Position numbers and translations under genes: made by a program. A DNA stretch of 64,000 nucleotides from Aradus depressus. Its lineage: Eukaryota; Arthropoda; Insecta; Hemiptera; Aradidae. A model generated the notes under the pieces. It saw only the letters and a list, made by a program, of their open reading frames with translations. It ran no database searches and was not told the origin of the DNA. This document shows positions 53,114 through 63,785 of the stretch, piece after piece. Every line of letters begins with the position of its first letter. Position 1 is the first letter of the stretch. The stretch spans positions 1,458,501-1,522,500 of the forward strand of contig OY759227.1 of the NCBI GenBank assembly GCA_963662175.1, in the 5' to 3' direction.

Positions 53114-53703
53114 TGTTTGCGCCGGCAAATAATTTTCTTTTCATTTACATTTAATAGGTATATTGTTTTGTTTTCATTATGTAAACTCGAGATGAGTGTT
53201 ATTATTTATATCAAATGACCCCACCCCAAGCATAGAAGAGGATTACCTATGCTAAGCCCAGTGAGGTCAGTGTTCCATTTACTCCTGAGCAGTGAAGTAT
53301 TACATCTACTCCTGGCCTGTGAGGTGTGCACCCTACATCGCACACACGCTACTTTCATCCAGTAAGGTCCATGCACCTTTACATCGCCACTACCACGACT
53401 GTGGCCTGTCTCTACATCGAGACCCTCACAACATTAGCTGAGGATTTTGGACGATACTGTGTGCTCATGGGGGCCCCCCACCTGTATTTATTATACTCTA
53501 TTATTGGCCAATAATTCCTAGAACACTTGTGCATTATAAGTTTTTAGTTTATGTCATTTTCTCATGAACATTCTAGGATTATTTATATTATTTCATTTAT
53601 GTTTCTTTCATACAAATATATTGTCTTTTCATTTCATTTGCTTTTCATTTATTATTTATGAATTTTGGGACCGGACACTTAAAAGCTCCTCCCAGGTTCA
53701 ACA
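53114..53703 (+). repeat. BEL 3' LTR
   Basis: 590 bp, differing from the 5' LTR at three sites that I found (AGGAGAGG/AGAAGAGG, ACACCGCC/ACATCGCC, ATTTGGGA/ATTTTGGA). Confidence 0.95.
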
Positions 53704-55814
53704 CATACATTATTTCGGGGATTTATGATTTATTTGATACGTACGGACAACACAAAATTAAGAAACGAAATCATTTCACATTACTCAACTTACACAATAC
53801 ACAGGAGGGGATTTTGAATTATTTTGCATTTTTTTATGATTTTATTTGTATATAGTGTAGATATGTTAATTTAGGATTAGAGGAATATATGCTGGAATGA
53901 AAGAAGTTGTGAGTGAATGATCGCGAAAAAGGGGGGGAGACAGTATGTATATATATTTTTTATGTTGTGCAGCCATTTCTAACATACCTACCACTAGTAT
54001 TTTTGCATTTTCCCATAAGCGGATTTGTGCAGCTTATTTTTTTACATATACCACTATTATTTTTGCATTTTCCCATAAGCGGATTTGTGCAGAATTTTTA
54101 ACATACCACTATTATTTATGCATTTTCCCTTAAGCGGAGTTGTGCAGCCATTTCTAACATACCTACCACTATTATTTATGCATTGTCCCATAAGTGGATA
54201 TGTGCAGCCTTTCTAATAGTCCGAACAGGACTCTACCTCCAATGATTTGATGATAATCATCGTTTAATTTTGCATTTTCCCATAAGCAGATTTGTGAAGC
54301 CTTTCTAACACACATACCTTTATTATTTTTGCATTTTCCCATTAGCGGATTTGTGCAGCCTTTCTAACACACATACCTTTATTATTTTTGCATTGTCCCA
54401 TAAGTGGATTTGTGCAGAATTTTTAACATACCTACCACTATTATTTATGCATTTTCCCATAAGCGGATTTGTGCAGCCATTTCTAACACACATACCACTA
54501 TTATTTTTTGTATTTCACCATAAGCGGAGTTGTGCAGCATTTTTAACACATACCTCCATTATTTTTGCATTGACCCATAAGTTAGTTTCTTACATCAGTA
54601 CGTTTATCTTTATTATACATATATGTAAGACCGTAGGGAGTGGAAGATTAGTAGATTTGCTGGCAAGTATTTTTTAGTTTTTTTTTTTTTTTTTAGGGTA
54701 GAGAATGAAAAGATGATGATTATTCTCGGGAAGAATTAAGAATTTTATAAATAGTTTCATCTAGATATGTTTCGTTTAAGAAAAGGGGATATAATATAAT
54801 TAATAAATAAAATAATTAAATACATAGGGATATGTTTTTCTTTGAGACTTACAAGACGTTACTGAAAACTTAGATTTTGAGACAGTTATTGAGGAAGTTA
54901 GAGCTATTAGAGAGTGGATAGCTGGATGTTTATATTTTTTGTGAGATAGCCTACCCAAGGAAGGGAGGATCCACATTTTCTGCGACGATATATGAGAATT
55001 ATAATCTACGATGATATAAGAAGTTGTTAGGGATTTTTTTTTGAGATTAAGAAGTTGAAGTTTTTTTTTTTGAGCTATAGGAGAAGTTAGGGAATGGGCA
55101 AAGGCCTAGGTAACGTCGAAATAATAGAATAAGGAATATTTATACTTTGTAGGGGGGAATTTTGTAATTTGAGAAGTTGACAAAGGAAGTTGAATTTTAT
55201 TTGAACCAAAGATATAGGAGGAAATATTTAGAAAATGAGAATATGGAACGATGAATTGAAATTAGAAGGTCAACCCATTATTTTTTTGTTTATGATTTGA
55301 AGGAGAATAATAATTTAAATTTGAGATTAAGATGGGAAAGAAGGATGTGAAGTAGGAAGAGATATTGAGTGGAGACACGGCAATATAATAATTAAATATA
55401 ATTTTTGTTTGTTCTGGTACATATGTCCAAAGGATATTAATTACAGTAAAGTTTGCATTTAGGTAATAATATGTTCAATATTTTTTTTATATATGAAAAT
55501 TAAAAGACAATTTTATTTGTCTTCCGCTCGTCCAAATTGTAAAGGACTGAGCTCAGTTTATAATTAGTGTGTAAGAAATTATTTTTTGTTAATGTAAATT
55601 TTTTGAAAATGACGGTGAATGGTGAAAAATGAAGTGACAAGTGCGAGATGAATTTTTTGAGGTTGTTGTGAGTGATAGAGACACCCGAAAGTGCCGGTTC
55701 ACGACGACCAAATGGAGGAGGCCTAAGAGCAGACTCATGAAGAAGGGACCTGTTGAACAAAAACCGCGTTTCCAGAAACACAATTTTTGTCCTGAAAAGT
55801 GGAAGAAGGCAAAA
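53704..55814 (+). other. LTR2b 3' region, second part, with polypurine tract
   Basis: It continues the 3' region after BEL: the CGGGGATTTATGATTTATTTG stretch shared with 15963, the minisatellite, AT-rich sequence with the GCCTACCCAAGGAAGGGAGG hairpin motif (54951-54970), and GGAAGAAGGCAAAA before the LTR. Confidence 0.65.
53965..54590. repeat. Minisatellite, ~60-bp unit, about ten variable units
   Basis: Inverted relative to 9506-9960: core TTTGCATTTTCCCATAAGCG and GATTTGTGCAGCC. Units vary more than in the first array, and one ~50-bp non-repeat interruption lies near 54215-54265. Confidence 0.9.
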
Positions 55815-56731
55815 TGTAATGTAAATAAACCGTCGCCATGACGACTGACGTTATAGTATTTTTTTTAAACCAAATTTAGAAGACGAAATCAAAGTAAAAG
55901 AAGAAAGAAAATTAAGAAGAAGAAAAGAAAATGGAAATCAGAAGAACAAAACAAGTTTAAAAAGAAATAAAAAACAGTAAAAGTAAAGAAAAGGTAGCTT
56001 CAGGCCTAACCTCAAGGTTACCCACAAACATTTTAAATAATAATTACAAGATCCACCGACTTCAAAAGGCTACTAAATTTTCAGAAGGGATTAATTTAGC
56101 AACCGGGAACAATATGAAACAGTTAAAAGAAGAAGAAATGAAGAAAATTTGAGAAAATTATAAGAAAAAACAAGAAAAGATCAATATTCAAAAAACTAAT
56201 CGGTAGAAGGCGATGAGAATTTTTAGAGAAGGACAGTTAATTATTAAGAAAAGATTGAAGAAGAAAAATAAGAGAAAAACTGCCCACATCAGAAAGAAAA
56301 GCCAGTAGTAAATTTTGAAGAAAAGGTCAGTTCTAAAATACATCGAATCAACTAGGCCGGAACCCATCTGAGAAAATACAAGTGATCCGAAAGTGTATTC
56401 CACAAACTTTAAACACTGTTTTTGAGAAAAGAAGAAGCCAAAATTAAAAAGAAAAGTAACAGAAAATTCATGCAATATTTAATAAGAAAGAAGCAAAAGA
56501 AACGAGGGAAGAAAACGCCAAAAAAGTTTAATATTTAGAAGTAAAACAAGAGACGGAAAACAGGAGACATCCGAATTTGCCGACCCACAATGCAGTGCAA
56601 CAGCTAGAATTTAGTCGATGCCCAGCCTTCTCACAGGCAAAAAACCTATGTTGGACTTGTCTTAGTTTTGTTGTGAGATTTAACCAAATGAAGTGAGTGA
56701 ACAGTGAATTCTGTATGTGAAGTGACCGGTG
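55815..56731 (+). repeat. LTR2b 3' LTR, truncated
   Basis: Matches 43518-44434 almost perfectly and stops at GAAGTGACCGGTG, where Jockey-like sequence begins. Confidence 0.85.
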
Positions 56732-57791
56732 GATTTTGGGAGGCTATGATAGGATCTTGGTTGGAAGCAAGGATAGCTGTATCGTCAGCAAAGGTTGCTA
56801 GGATTGTGTTAGGATAGGTAGGAATATCAGCAGTGCAAACTGTATAAAGGATGGGACCGAGAACACTTTCATGGAGAACCCCTGCCTCAACAGGCACGTA
56901 GTCGGAATACTCATTACCCTGACGAACTTTGAAGAAGCGGTTGGAAAGGTAGGACTTGAGGATGAGGTAATAAGTGTGGGGAAGGTGTCTTTTTAACTTG
57001 AAGAGCAGTCCAGGGTGCCAAACCCGGTCGAAAGCCTGAGCCACGTCCAGAAAGGCACCCGAACAATAGCTCTTACACTCCAGGGAAGAGGAAATGTGGT
57101 CTACAATGCGAAGGCCCTGCTGTATAGTAGAGTGATGGGTTCGGAAGCCGAATTGGTGGTCAGGAATAACATTTTTGGAGTCGAGGATGGGAAAAATTCT
57201 TTTTAGAATAATTTTTTCTAGAATTTTTGAAAGGATGTGTAGCAAACTTATAGGACGACAGGAGCTTGGAACGTTGGGATTTTTTCCAGGTTTGGGGAAA
57301 AGGATAATGATAGAAAATTTCCAAAGGGCAGGGAAGTAGGCTGTTCGAAAGACAAAATTTAAAATATATGTCAGGAAAATGATGGCTTTGCGGGGAAGAT
57401 TTCTAATTATTTTACAAGTGATGAGGTCATATCCTGGAGATCTTCTTGTAGGTAAGGACTGGATGAAGAGTATGATCTCGGAAGGATTGACAGATTTAGG
57501 AGGCAAAGAAAGTTGGAGGGGAGAGTCGAGGAACTTCTCAACTTAGTAAGATTGGGAAAGAGGATCGGGGTGGGGGTTGAATATTTGGCGTAGGTGGAAA
57601 GCAAACAAGTTGGATTTCTCAATGTCAGATGCGGCCCAAGAGCCATCTTCACGTCGAATAGGAGGAGAAGTGGTGTGATACTTAAGGATTTTCCTTGTGG
57701 CTGACCATAAGGATTTATCCTGAGTGGATAAGGAGGACAGATAGGAGTTATATTTTTGGGATCGGTAGGATGAGAGTTCCTGTTTGAGAAG
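56732..57791 (-). pseudogene. Jockey-like reverse transcriptase, partial
   Basis: Reading down from 57791: KQELSSYRSQKYNSYLSSLS linker, an in-frame TAA near 57545, then PGYDLITCKIIRNLP, FPKPGKNP..SCRPISLL, FGFRTHHSTIQQGLRIVDH, GAFLDVAQAFDRVWHPGLL (motif A), AGVLHESVLGPILYT (motif B, with GVLHES for the usual GVPQGS) and TFADDTAIL (motif C, FADD). It stops about 15 residues later at the LTR2b junction, so the thumb and C-terminus are missing. Confidence 0.85.
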
Positions 57792-58048
57792 TCGGGAAAG
57801 TTGCACAGGTTGTCAAATATAAGGTAGTCTGACCTCTCACAGATTTTTATTTAAGTGATAGCTAGCCGGCTTTCGAGGTTTCCCTCATCATCAGGCAGTC
57901 TACAAAAGAACCATCCTTAATAATATGTAATATAAATAGCAAATAAATAATTAAAAACACAATTTTTGATTAAACATACCTGATAAAAATTTTTTGAATA
58001 AAACTAAATAATAAAAACCAATAAAATAACAATCTACAACAACAAACA

Positions 58049-58435
58049 TTAACAATTTAAAATATCATGGATGGGGACAGACAAGTTATTCCTGTCCACC
58101 ATCTGAGTCACAACTGGGAGAACGGTGTACGTGAGACTGGACAAACCTCCCACCCCCTCTCTAGAGTTGAGGAGGAGGGACTCTCTCTTCCTCCTTTCCA
58201 ATTTGATTTCGATACTTTCCAACGTATCCATCTTTCTACTTTTTTGGACATGATGCAGTAACGAGACTGAACCGGCCTCATGTCCTGTGTTCTGGAGGTG
58301 TTGGAAAAATTCAGAGTCGCCCCTCCTCAAATGTTCCCTCACTCTAGTCCTCAGCTTCCGGCCTGTCTGCCCAAGATAAAAACATTCACAGTCTTTACAA
58401 GTAATCCTGTACACACCGGATTTGTCACAGGACAT
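58049..58435 (-). CDS. GIY-YIG endonuclease C-terminal part of a Penelope-like element
   Basis: 128 residues open on the minus strand: SGVYRITCKDCECFYLGQTGRKLRTRVREHLRRG contains the GVY and YLG core of GIY-YIG nucleases together with the Cys pair typical of Penelope-like elements. It is followed by FFQHLQNTGHEAG and IEIKLERRKRE, ending HDILNC. It is only the C-terminal domain; the frame begins inside the spacer with no RT upstream, and its first residues overlap the palindrome junction. Confidence 0.85.
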   Translation of the reverse strand: MSCDKSGVYRITCKDCECFYLGQTGRKLRTRVREHLRRGDSEFFQHLQNTGHEAGSVSLLHHVQKSRKMDTLESIEIKLERRKRESLLLNSREGVGGLSSLTYTVLPVVTQMVDRNNLSVPIHDILNC

Positions 58436-58911
58436 GAGGCCGGTTCAGTCTCGTTACTGCATCATGTCCAAAAAAGTAGAAAGATGGATACGTTGGAAAG
58501 TATCGAAATCAAATTGGAAAGGAGGAAGAGAGAGTCCCCCCTCCTCAACTCTAGAGAGGGGGTGGGAGGTTTGTCCAGTCTCACGTACACCGTTCTCCCA
58601 GTTGTGACTCAGATGGTGGACAGGAATAACTTGTCTGTCCCCATCCATGATATTTTAAATTGTTAATGTTTGTTGTTGTAGATTGTTATTTTATTTGTTT
58701 TTATTATTTAGTTTTATTCAAAAAAATTTTATCAGGTAGGTTTTATCAAAAATTGTGTTTTTAATTATTTATTTGCTATTTATATTACATATTATTAAGG
58801 ATGGTTCTTTTGTAGACTGCCTGATGATGAGGGAAACCTCGAAAGCCGGCTAGCTATCACTTAAATAAAAATCTGTGAGAGGTCAGACTACCTTATATTT
58901 GACAACCTGTG
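58424..58911 (+). repeat. Right inverted arm of the Penelope-like insertion
   Basis: Reverse complement of 57804-58286 with few differences (for example CCCCCC for CTCTCT near 58535). It repeats the last ~80 codons of the endonuclease (GHEAGSVSLLHH onward) on the plus strand without the catalytic core. Confidence 0.85.
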
Positions 58912-58962
58912 AAATAATCACTTCTCACTATATCAGCCATCTTCATATTTTCGGGAAAGTTG

Positions 58963-59840
58963 GTTATAGGTTTGGCGGTCTGTGAGATAGCGTGTCCTCT
59001 GCCATGTGGCTAGGGCACGACGCTTTGAGGAGATGAGGTTCAGAATGTCTTGAGGAAGGTGGTTCTGGGAACGTATGGGATGAGGTGTTGGGAAGGAAGA
59101 TTTCCAAGCAGTTTCTTGGATGAGGGTTGTGAATAAAGAAACTGCTTCATCAAGCTCTTCTGGGCTTTTAAAGGATATATTGAGGTTGATGGAATTTTTC
59201 AAAGAGTTTTGGAAGAGTTTCCAATCAACAGGACCTCGTGTTAGGGAAGGGGGTAAAGGTTTTGGGATAGGATGCAGATCTAATACCAAAAGAACAGGGC
59301 TGTGGTCGGAGGAAAGGTCATCGAGATGGGAAATATTCGAGTGAAGCGCGCCCAGGCCGCAAGACACGTAGAAGTCCAACAGGTCTGGGAGTTTGTTAGG
59401 ATCGGTTGGCCAGTAAGTTGGGGAATCAGGAGAGAAGTAATCATAATTAACCCCCACTGAGGATGTTTCGCATTGTAGTCACCACCAGATAGGAATCGTG
59501 GGCCGAGGGTTCGGAAACATGCCTGGAACTGGACAGGAGACATTACATTTTGAGGAGGACAGTATACTGCTGATATGGTGAGGGGAAAAGGAAACAGGGC
59601 AATTGAAATAGGGGTTGCTTGGAGAGGGCTCGGCGGACAAGTACCGCAGTGCCACCATGGGCTCTAGCATCCGGGTGGTCCGTCCTGTAGGTGACATAGT
59701 CCGGGATGTCGCAGTGTTTTCTAGTGGTCAGTGCGTCTTTGTGGTTGTGTAAGCCATTGGCGTTCCAAAGGAGGATGGATATAAAATGTTGTCCAATAGT
59801 TCGAGCGCGATTTGTAATATCATTTTTATTAGATAGGTAA
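58963..59840 (-). pseudogene. Jockey-like AP-type endonuclease, partial
   Basis: From about 59800 downwards: LWNANGL..HKDALTTRKHCDIPDYV, RTDHPDARAHGGTAVLVRR, then after frame changes SGGDYNAKHPQWG, PTDPNKLPDLLDFYVSCGL and DDLSSDHSPVLLVL. GGDYNAKH and SDH are catalytic motifs of the apurinic-type endonuclease of non-LTR elements. At least two frameshifts and one stop (near 59555) are visible. The N-terminal start is not seen. Confidence 0.75.
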
Positions 59841-61404
59841 AAATTATTGTAATTGCTTCAAATATTTCCACTAGCAAGTGCCCGTTCTCGGTGCCACTCG
59901 CAATATCAAATTTATTTGATATATAAAAACTTTATTACATTAAAATAATACAACCATTAAATTTTTGATAAAATTGCATTTCTATATTTTGTAACATTAC
60001 CAATAATAAATATATTTAAACTAAACATTCTATAAAAACAACAATTTATATTTTTTTGTGTAAAAAATATTAAAATGATCAAACTTTTGTATTTTTCTTT
60101 TTCTTTAGCCTAATTTTTTTTAAACACAAAATTTATCTTTTTTAAATAAAAAAAGTATTTTTTATCCATAATATTATTTAGTTAATTTTTTTTTTACTTG
60201 CGATTTGTGTAAATGGGGATGATTTGGGATGAATGTCCTCCTTCTTAAATATCCAGCCATGTGCTTTTTCGGTTTCGCCCACCTGACTCTCTCGTCTTTT
60301 ATTCTTCCATTCAGCTATGCAAATTGACGAAAGCTACTACAATTAGTGGACATCTATTCCAGCATCAATTGATACGGTAGTTTCTACACCTCTTCGAATC
60401 ACCATTATTCACCACCACTCATATAAAAAATAACTGCAGGGCAGAGCTGTAGATAAAACATCACATCTTCTGCTCTCAACACTCGTCTATATCTCGCCGC
60501 TCATTAGATTATGGAATATCTAATTAATATTTTCTTTCATATTTTAATTTTTTTTAATAACATTTTTTTCTTATTTCACTTAATATTTCTAATTTCATTA
60601 TCATGAGTCCCCCGATAGATTGATTCAATCAATCGATTTAAATAGTTTTATTAATTGAAACAATCTTTTTTTTTTCCTGATTTATTTTATTTACTTTTTC
60701 TATCTCTTTATTTTCTATTATATTTTATTTTGATTATCAACACTGTCTTTATTTTTATTTATTGGTAGAAAAAAATTTATTTTATTATTTTTTTCAAAAT
60801 TAGGCTTATTTTTAATTTTTTTCTTTTCATTATATTGTCGGTTTGGTTATTAAGTTATATAAGGGAGGAGGAAGATATAAGTTATATAAGGATAAGGAAG
60901 AAGATAATAATATACAAGATAATATAAAACAAATTAATTATAGTTCTATGACATATATAAAAGGTTTAACAAATAATATCACTAGAACTATCAAAGAATT
61001 CAAAGGAAATTAAATTAAATTTGGAATTAAACCAATAAATAAATTAAATACAGTATATACAAATACCAAAGACAAAATCAAAACACAAGAAAACAGACAG
61101 AATATGTTGGTCAAAGTGGACAAAACTTAATAAAAATAAATAACTAACATAAACAGAATTGTAAAACCTTAAAAGATAAAAAATTTACGGCATTGTCTGA
61201 ACACAGTTAACATTATAAACATAATTTTAATTTTGAAAATACCAAAATTATACATAAAGAAAATAATAAAATAAAAAGAAATATAAAAGTATCAATTATG
61301 ATTTCGAAGGAACAGGAAAGTCCAGTATAGAACAGATGCTGAAAAAATAGGAGCACAGTACTCATATATCCTAAATAAGATAAACCGATATCCGCCTTGC
61401 ATTT
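59841..61404. other. AT-rich spacer
   Basis: Mostly A/T runs. A slightly GC-richer stretch at about 60190-60510 has no coding frame or RNA gene I can recognise. Short tandem TTATATAAGG units lie near 60856-60890. Nothing else supported. Confidence 0.5.
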
Positions 61405-62380
61405 TCAACACAAAAATCCACTTTGGCTATATTTTTAGACATCTCAGCTGCTTACGATAGCGTAGATCTGTCTCTTTTGGGTAATAAAATGATTGAGATT
61501 GGCATCCCAGGGAAAGTGGCTAAAAGTATTATAAATCTAGCTTCAGATAGAAATATTTATCTCAGAGTTGGTAACACTATGTGTGGTTCTAGGGTAGCTA
61601 ACAGCGGGCTCTCTCAGGGTGATATACTTAGTCCCATTTTGTACGCCTTATACGTTTCTGGTATTGAATCCGTTTTACCCCCTGATGTGAGAATTCTGCA
61701 ATATGCTGACGATATTTGTCTTTATGTAATACATAAAAACGTTGAAAAGGCTTAACACTGCAATGTCCAGTCTCAAGGCATGGTTCCTTCAGATCGGATT
61801 GTCGATATCCTCTAGTAAGTCCTTTTTGTGTCCGTTCTCTCGGCAGAAAAGATTACCTTTGGGTGAAGTAGTCACTCTTGGTAATGATAACTATAGGGTA
61901 AATAAGGAAGCTAAATTCTTGGGTCTGTACTTAGATAAAACTTTAAGTTGGAAAGCGCACATTAACTATCTATTGGGTCAGTTAGAATCCCGGATCAACA
62001 TCTTGCGCTGTTTCAGCCATTTTAAGTGGGGCTCAGATCCAAATATCGGCCTCCTCTTTTACAGATCCAACATAAGATCCATAATAGACGTCGGCTCGTT
62101 ATTTTATGGCGACGCAGCGAAAACCAATTTCCAGAAGGTACAATTAGTGCACAATCGCTGTTTGCGGCAAATCCAGGGAAATCTACGGAGCACCCCAATA
62201 GATGTTATTCATGCAGAAGCGAATGAACCGCAGCTAGAAGTTCGGCGACAAATCTTAACCCAAAGATTTTTGCTGCGTCTCATTTCTGTAGAATTTCCAA
62301 CAGTTAATAAAATATCCCAATTAGTAAAATTAGATCTAACTGTTGTAGCTTCTGGCAGAAAAAAAGGTCACCCAGTTTAG
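61405..62380 (+). pseudogene. Non-LTR reverse transcriptase, partial
   Basis: AIFLDISAAYDSVD (motif A), LSQGDILSPILYALYV (motif B) and LQYADDICLYV (YADD, near 61701), then a ~10-base deletion near 61752 shifts the frame (the minus copy has KNVEKALESLS uninterrupted). The reading continues AMSSLKAWFLQIGLSISSSKS, LGLYLDKTLSWKAHINYLLGQ and FYRSNIRSIID, and stops at 62380 by a second shift. The N-terminal endonuclease is absent. Confidence 0.8.
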
Positions 62381-62442
62381 CATATAATTTCACAGCCATA
62401 ACCAAATATTACACCCAAATTTATGTAAACACAAAATTACCG

Positions 62443-63501
62443 GTGTACAACTCACAGTACTTCTTGCATAAAGTTGCTATCTCTACGGCCTTTTTGCGAG
62501 ACTATTCGTCAATCCCATTGCTATTTACCAACTCTGCTTTCTCCATGGATATCCAGCTTTTATGGCCGCAGTGGCATTATATTTTTACAGATGGCTCTGT
62601 AAAAGACAGTAAGGTAGGTTGTGCCTTCTTTGACCCACAATTAGATAAATCTGAGTTGTTTAAGTTGCCAGAGCTAACAACAATATATTCTGCCGAGTTA
62701 GTTGCCATTCTCGAGGCTTTAAAGTACTTAGAGAAGTTACCTTTCAATAGAGTGGTTATCTTTTCCGACAGTCAAAGTTGTATTAGAAAACTTAGCAATA
62801 TTAAAATTGGAGTTCACTTAAATAATTTCGAGTTGGACCTCCTATTGACTTTAAACAACATACAAGAGTCAGGCAAAGTTGTAGTGTTCTGTTGGATAAA
62901 GGCTCATATAGGAATAAAATATAACGAAGTGGTTGATGGTTTTGCTAAACAAGCGTTATCAGAAGGGACCCCCTTACCAGTCCAGCTACCCAAAGAGGAT
63001 CTTAGTGGACAAATTAAAAGGAACTGTTGGTCCATTTGGCAAGAGATGTATACCGGTAGGGACAAAGGAAGTTGGTATAAGAGGATGAACCCGAGAGTGG
63101 GCTCAGAACCCTGGTACAGGGAGGCCTGTCTCCCCAAGTCTGTATGTACTGTTATCAATAGAATGAGGGTGAACCACGGGATCTGTGGGACGTATCTCTT
63201 TAGGATAGGCAAGGCAGACAGCCCACTGTGCCGGGTGTGTCGGGCGGAGGAGAACCTGGAGCATATTGTACTTACATGTACCAAATATCTTACCCAGAGA
63301 GAACTTATGTTCACTGAAGTGTATAAGCTAACCCAAGCCCCCTTTAACTATCCCCAGCTTTTAATAACCCGCAACATTTTTATTTACCAATCCATTTACA
63401 GATTTATAATGCAAATTCAAAATCAGGGGCGGGTTCCGGTGGGGGGCCTGGGCTTGGGGTTGCTGGCTCGGCTGGGGGTCTGTGGGGGCACTGGTCTATA
63501 G
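62443..63501 (+). CDS. Non-LTR RNase H and C-terminal zinc domain
   Basis: An open frame of 352 codons that joins the upstream RT in the ancestral protein; there is no real ATG at its start. RNase H: YIFTDGSVKDSKVG (first Asp), YSAELVAILEALKYL (Glu), VVIFSDSQSC (second Asp) and FCWIKAHIGIKYNEVVDGFAKQ with the fourth acidic residue. The C-terminal zinc segment CRVCRAEENLEHIVLTC gives a CCHC arrangement usual in this superfamily. The last ~25 codons (GLGLGLLARLG...) run into the GC-rich 3' region. The domain is better preserved here than in the minus copy. Confidence 0.8.
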   Translation: MYNSQYFLHKVAISTAFLRDYSSIPLLFTNSAFSMDIQLLWPQWHYIFTDGSVKDSKVGCAFFDPQLDKSELFKLPELTTIYSAELVAILEALKYLEKLPFNRVVIFSDSQSCIRKLSNIKIGVHLNNFELDLLLTLNNIQESGKVVVFCWIKAHIGIKYNEVVDGFAKQALSEGTPLPVQLPKEDLSGQIKRNCWSIWQEMYTGRDKGSWYKRMNPRVGSEPWYREACLPKSVCTVINRMRVNHGICGTYLFRIGKADSPLCRVCRAEENLEHIVLTCTKYLTQRELMFTEVYKLTQAPFNYPQLLITRNIFIYQSIYRFIMQIQNQGRVPVGGLGLGLLARLGVCGGTGL

Positions 63502-63785
63502 ACCCAGGAGCTCCGAAGGTCTGGACGGCCGGCCCTACATGCAGACCTTCCTTCAGGAGCCTCCACTCCTGTCACTGGTCGGCGCTATGTATATTTTTTT
63601 GGGTGATGTGGTCCGGCGGTGCCTCCTGCTGTCCCCCGGCTTGGCTGGGGCCGCTTGCTTGGGCCCTCTGTCTGGGCTCCCTCCAGTATCCCGTCTTTGG
63701 CAGAATTATCTTTTATAGTGTAGTTTTAAGAATAGCAATGGCTAGTGTGGTGTCTGCCGAAGCCAAAAAGAAAAAAATAGATAAA
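63502..63785 (+). other. GC-rich 3' untranslated region and A-rich end
   Basis: Inverted match of 34316-34640. It ends in GCCAAAAAGAAAAAAATAG followed by A-rich sequence. Confidence 0.65.

Larger units (their letters stand above)
46751..53703 (+). mobile_element. BEL/Pao LTR retrotransposon, nearly intact
   Basis: LTRs of 590 bp (46751-47340, 53114-53703) are flanked by CATAC on both sides (46746-46750, 53704-53708). The unoccupied target is visible at the equivalent SINE edge near 15953 and, inverted, 10230. Order inside: primer-binding site, leader, gag-protease-RT-RNase H-integrase in one frame, polypurine tract. I see three differences between the LTRs, so the insertion is recent. One nonsense codon and one frameshift disrupt pol. 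No envelope gene is present. Confidence 0.95.
43518..56731 (+). mobile_element. LTR2b retrotransposon, split by a BEL element
   Basis: 5' LTR 43518-44960, primer-binding region and leader, gag remnant (45235-45854), 3' region (45855-46750 and 53704-55814) with SINE and minisatellite, polypurine tract, and 3' LTR (55815-56731) truncated by a Jockey-like element. The overlapping ~915 bp of the two LTRs differ at only about two sites that I noticed, so insertion is recent. Like the other LTR2 units it has no pol. Confidence 0.75.
57804..58950 (-). mobile_element. Penelope-like element fragment in inverted arrangement
   Basis: Flanked by the 12-bp duplication TCGGGAAAGTTG (57792-57803, 58951-58962). 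Two inverted arms, 57804-58286 and 58424-58911, start and end with CACAGGTTGTC. A ~137-bp spacer and a 39-bp right tail (58912-58950) without partner complete it. The minus-strand arm plus spacer encode a GIY-YIG endonuclease end. No RT domain is present. Inverted partial copies and variable target duplications are known for Penelope-like elements. Confidence 0.8.
56732..59840 (-). mobile_element. Jockey-like non-LTR retrotransposon, minus, interrupted
   Basis: Endonuclease (59840-58963) and RT (57791-56732) in order on the minus strand, split by a Penelope-like insertion (57804-58950). The 3' end is lost at the junction with the LTR2b LTR. Several frameshifts and stops are present. A different family from the RNase H-bearing element at 34291 and 61405. 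Confidence 0.8.
61405..63785 (+). mobile_element. RNase H-bearing non-LTR retrotransposon, 5'-truncated, plus
   Basis: Second copy of the element at 34291-38396. It begins abruptly just before RT motif A and runs through RT, RNase H, zinc segment, GC-rich 3' region and an A-rich end (about 63760-63785). It shows the unoccupied site for the TIR transposon at 61865-61890. 5' truncation is typical of target-primed insertion. Confidence 0.8.
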
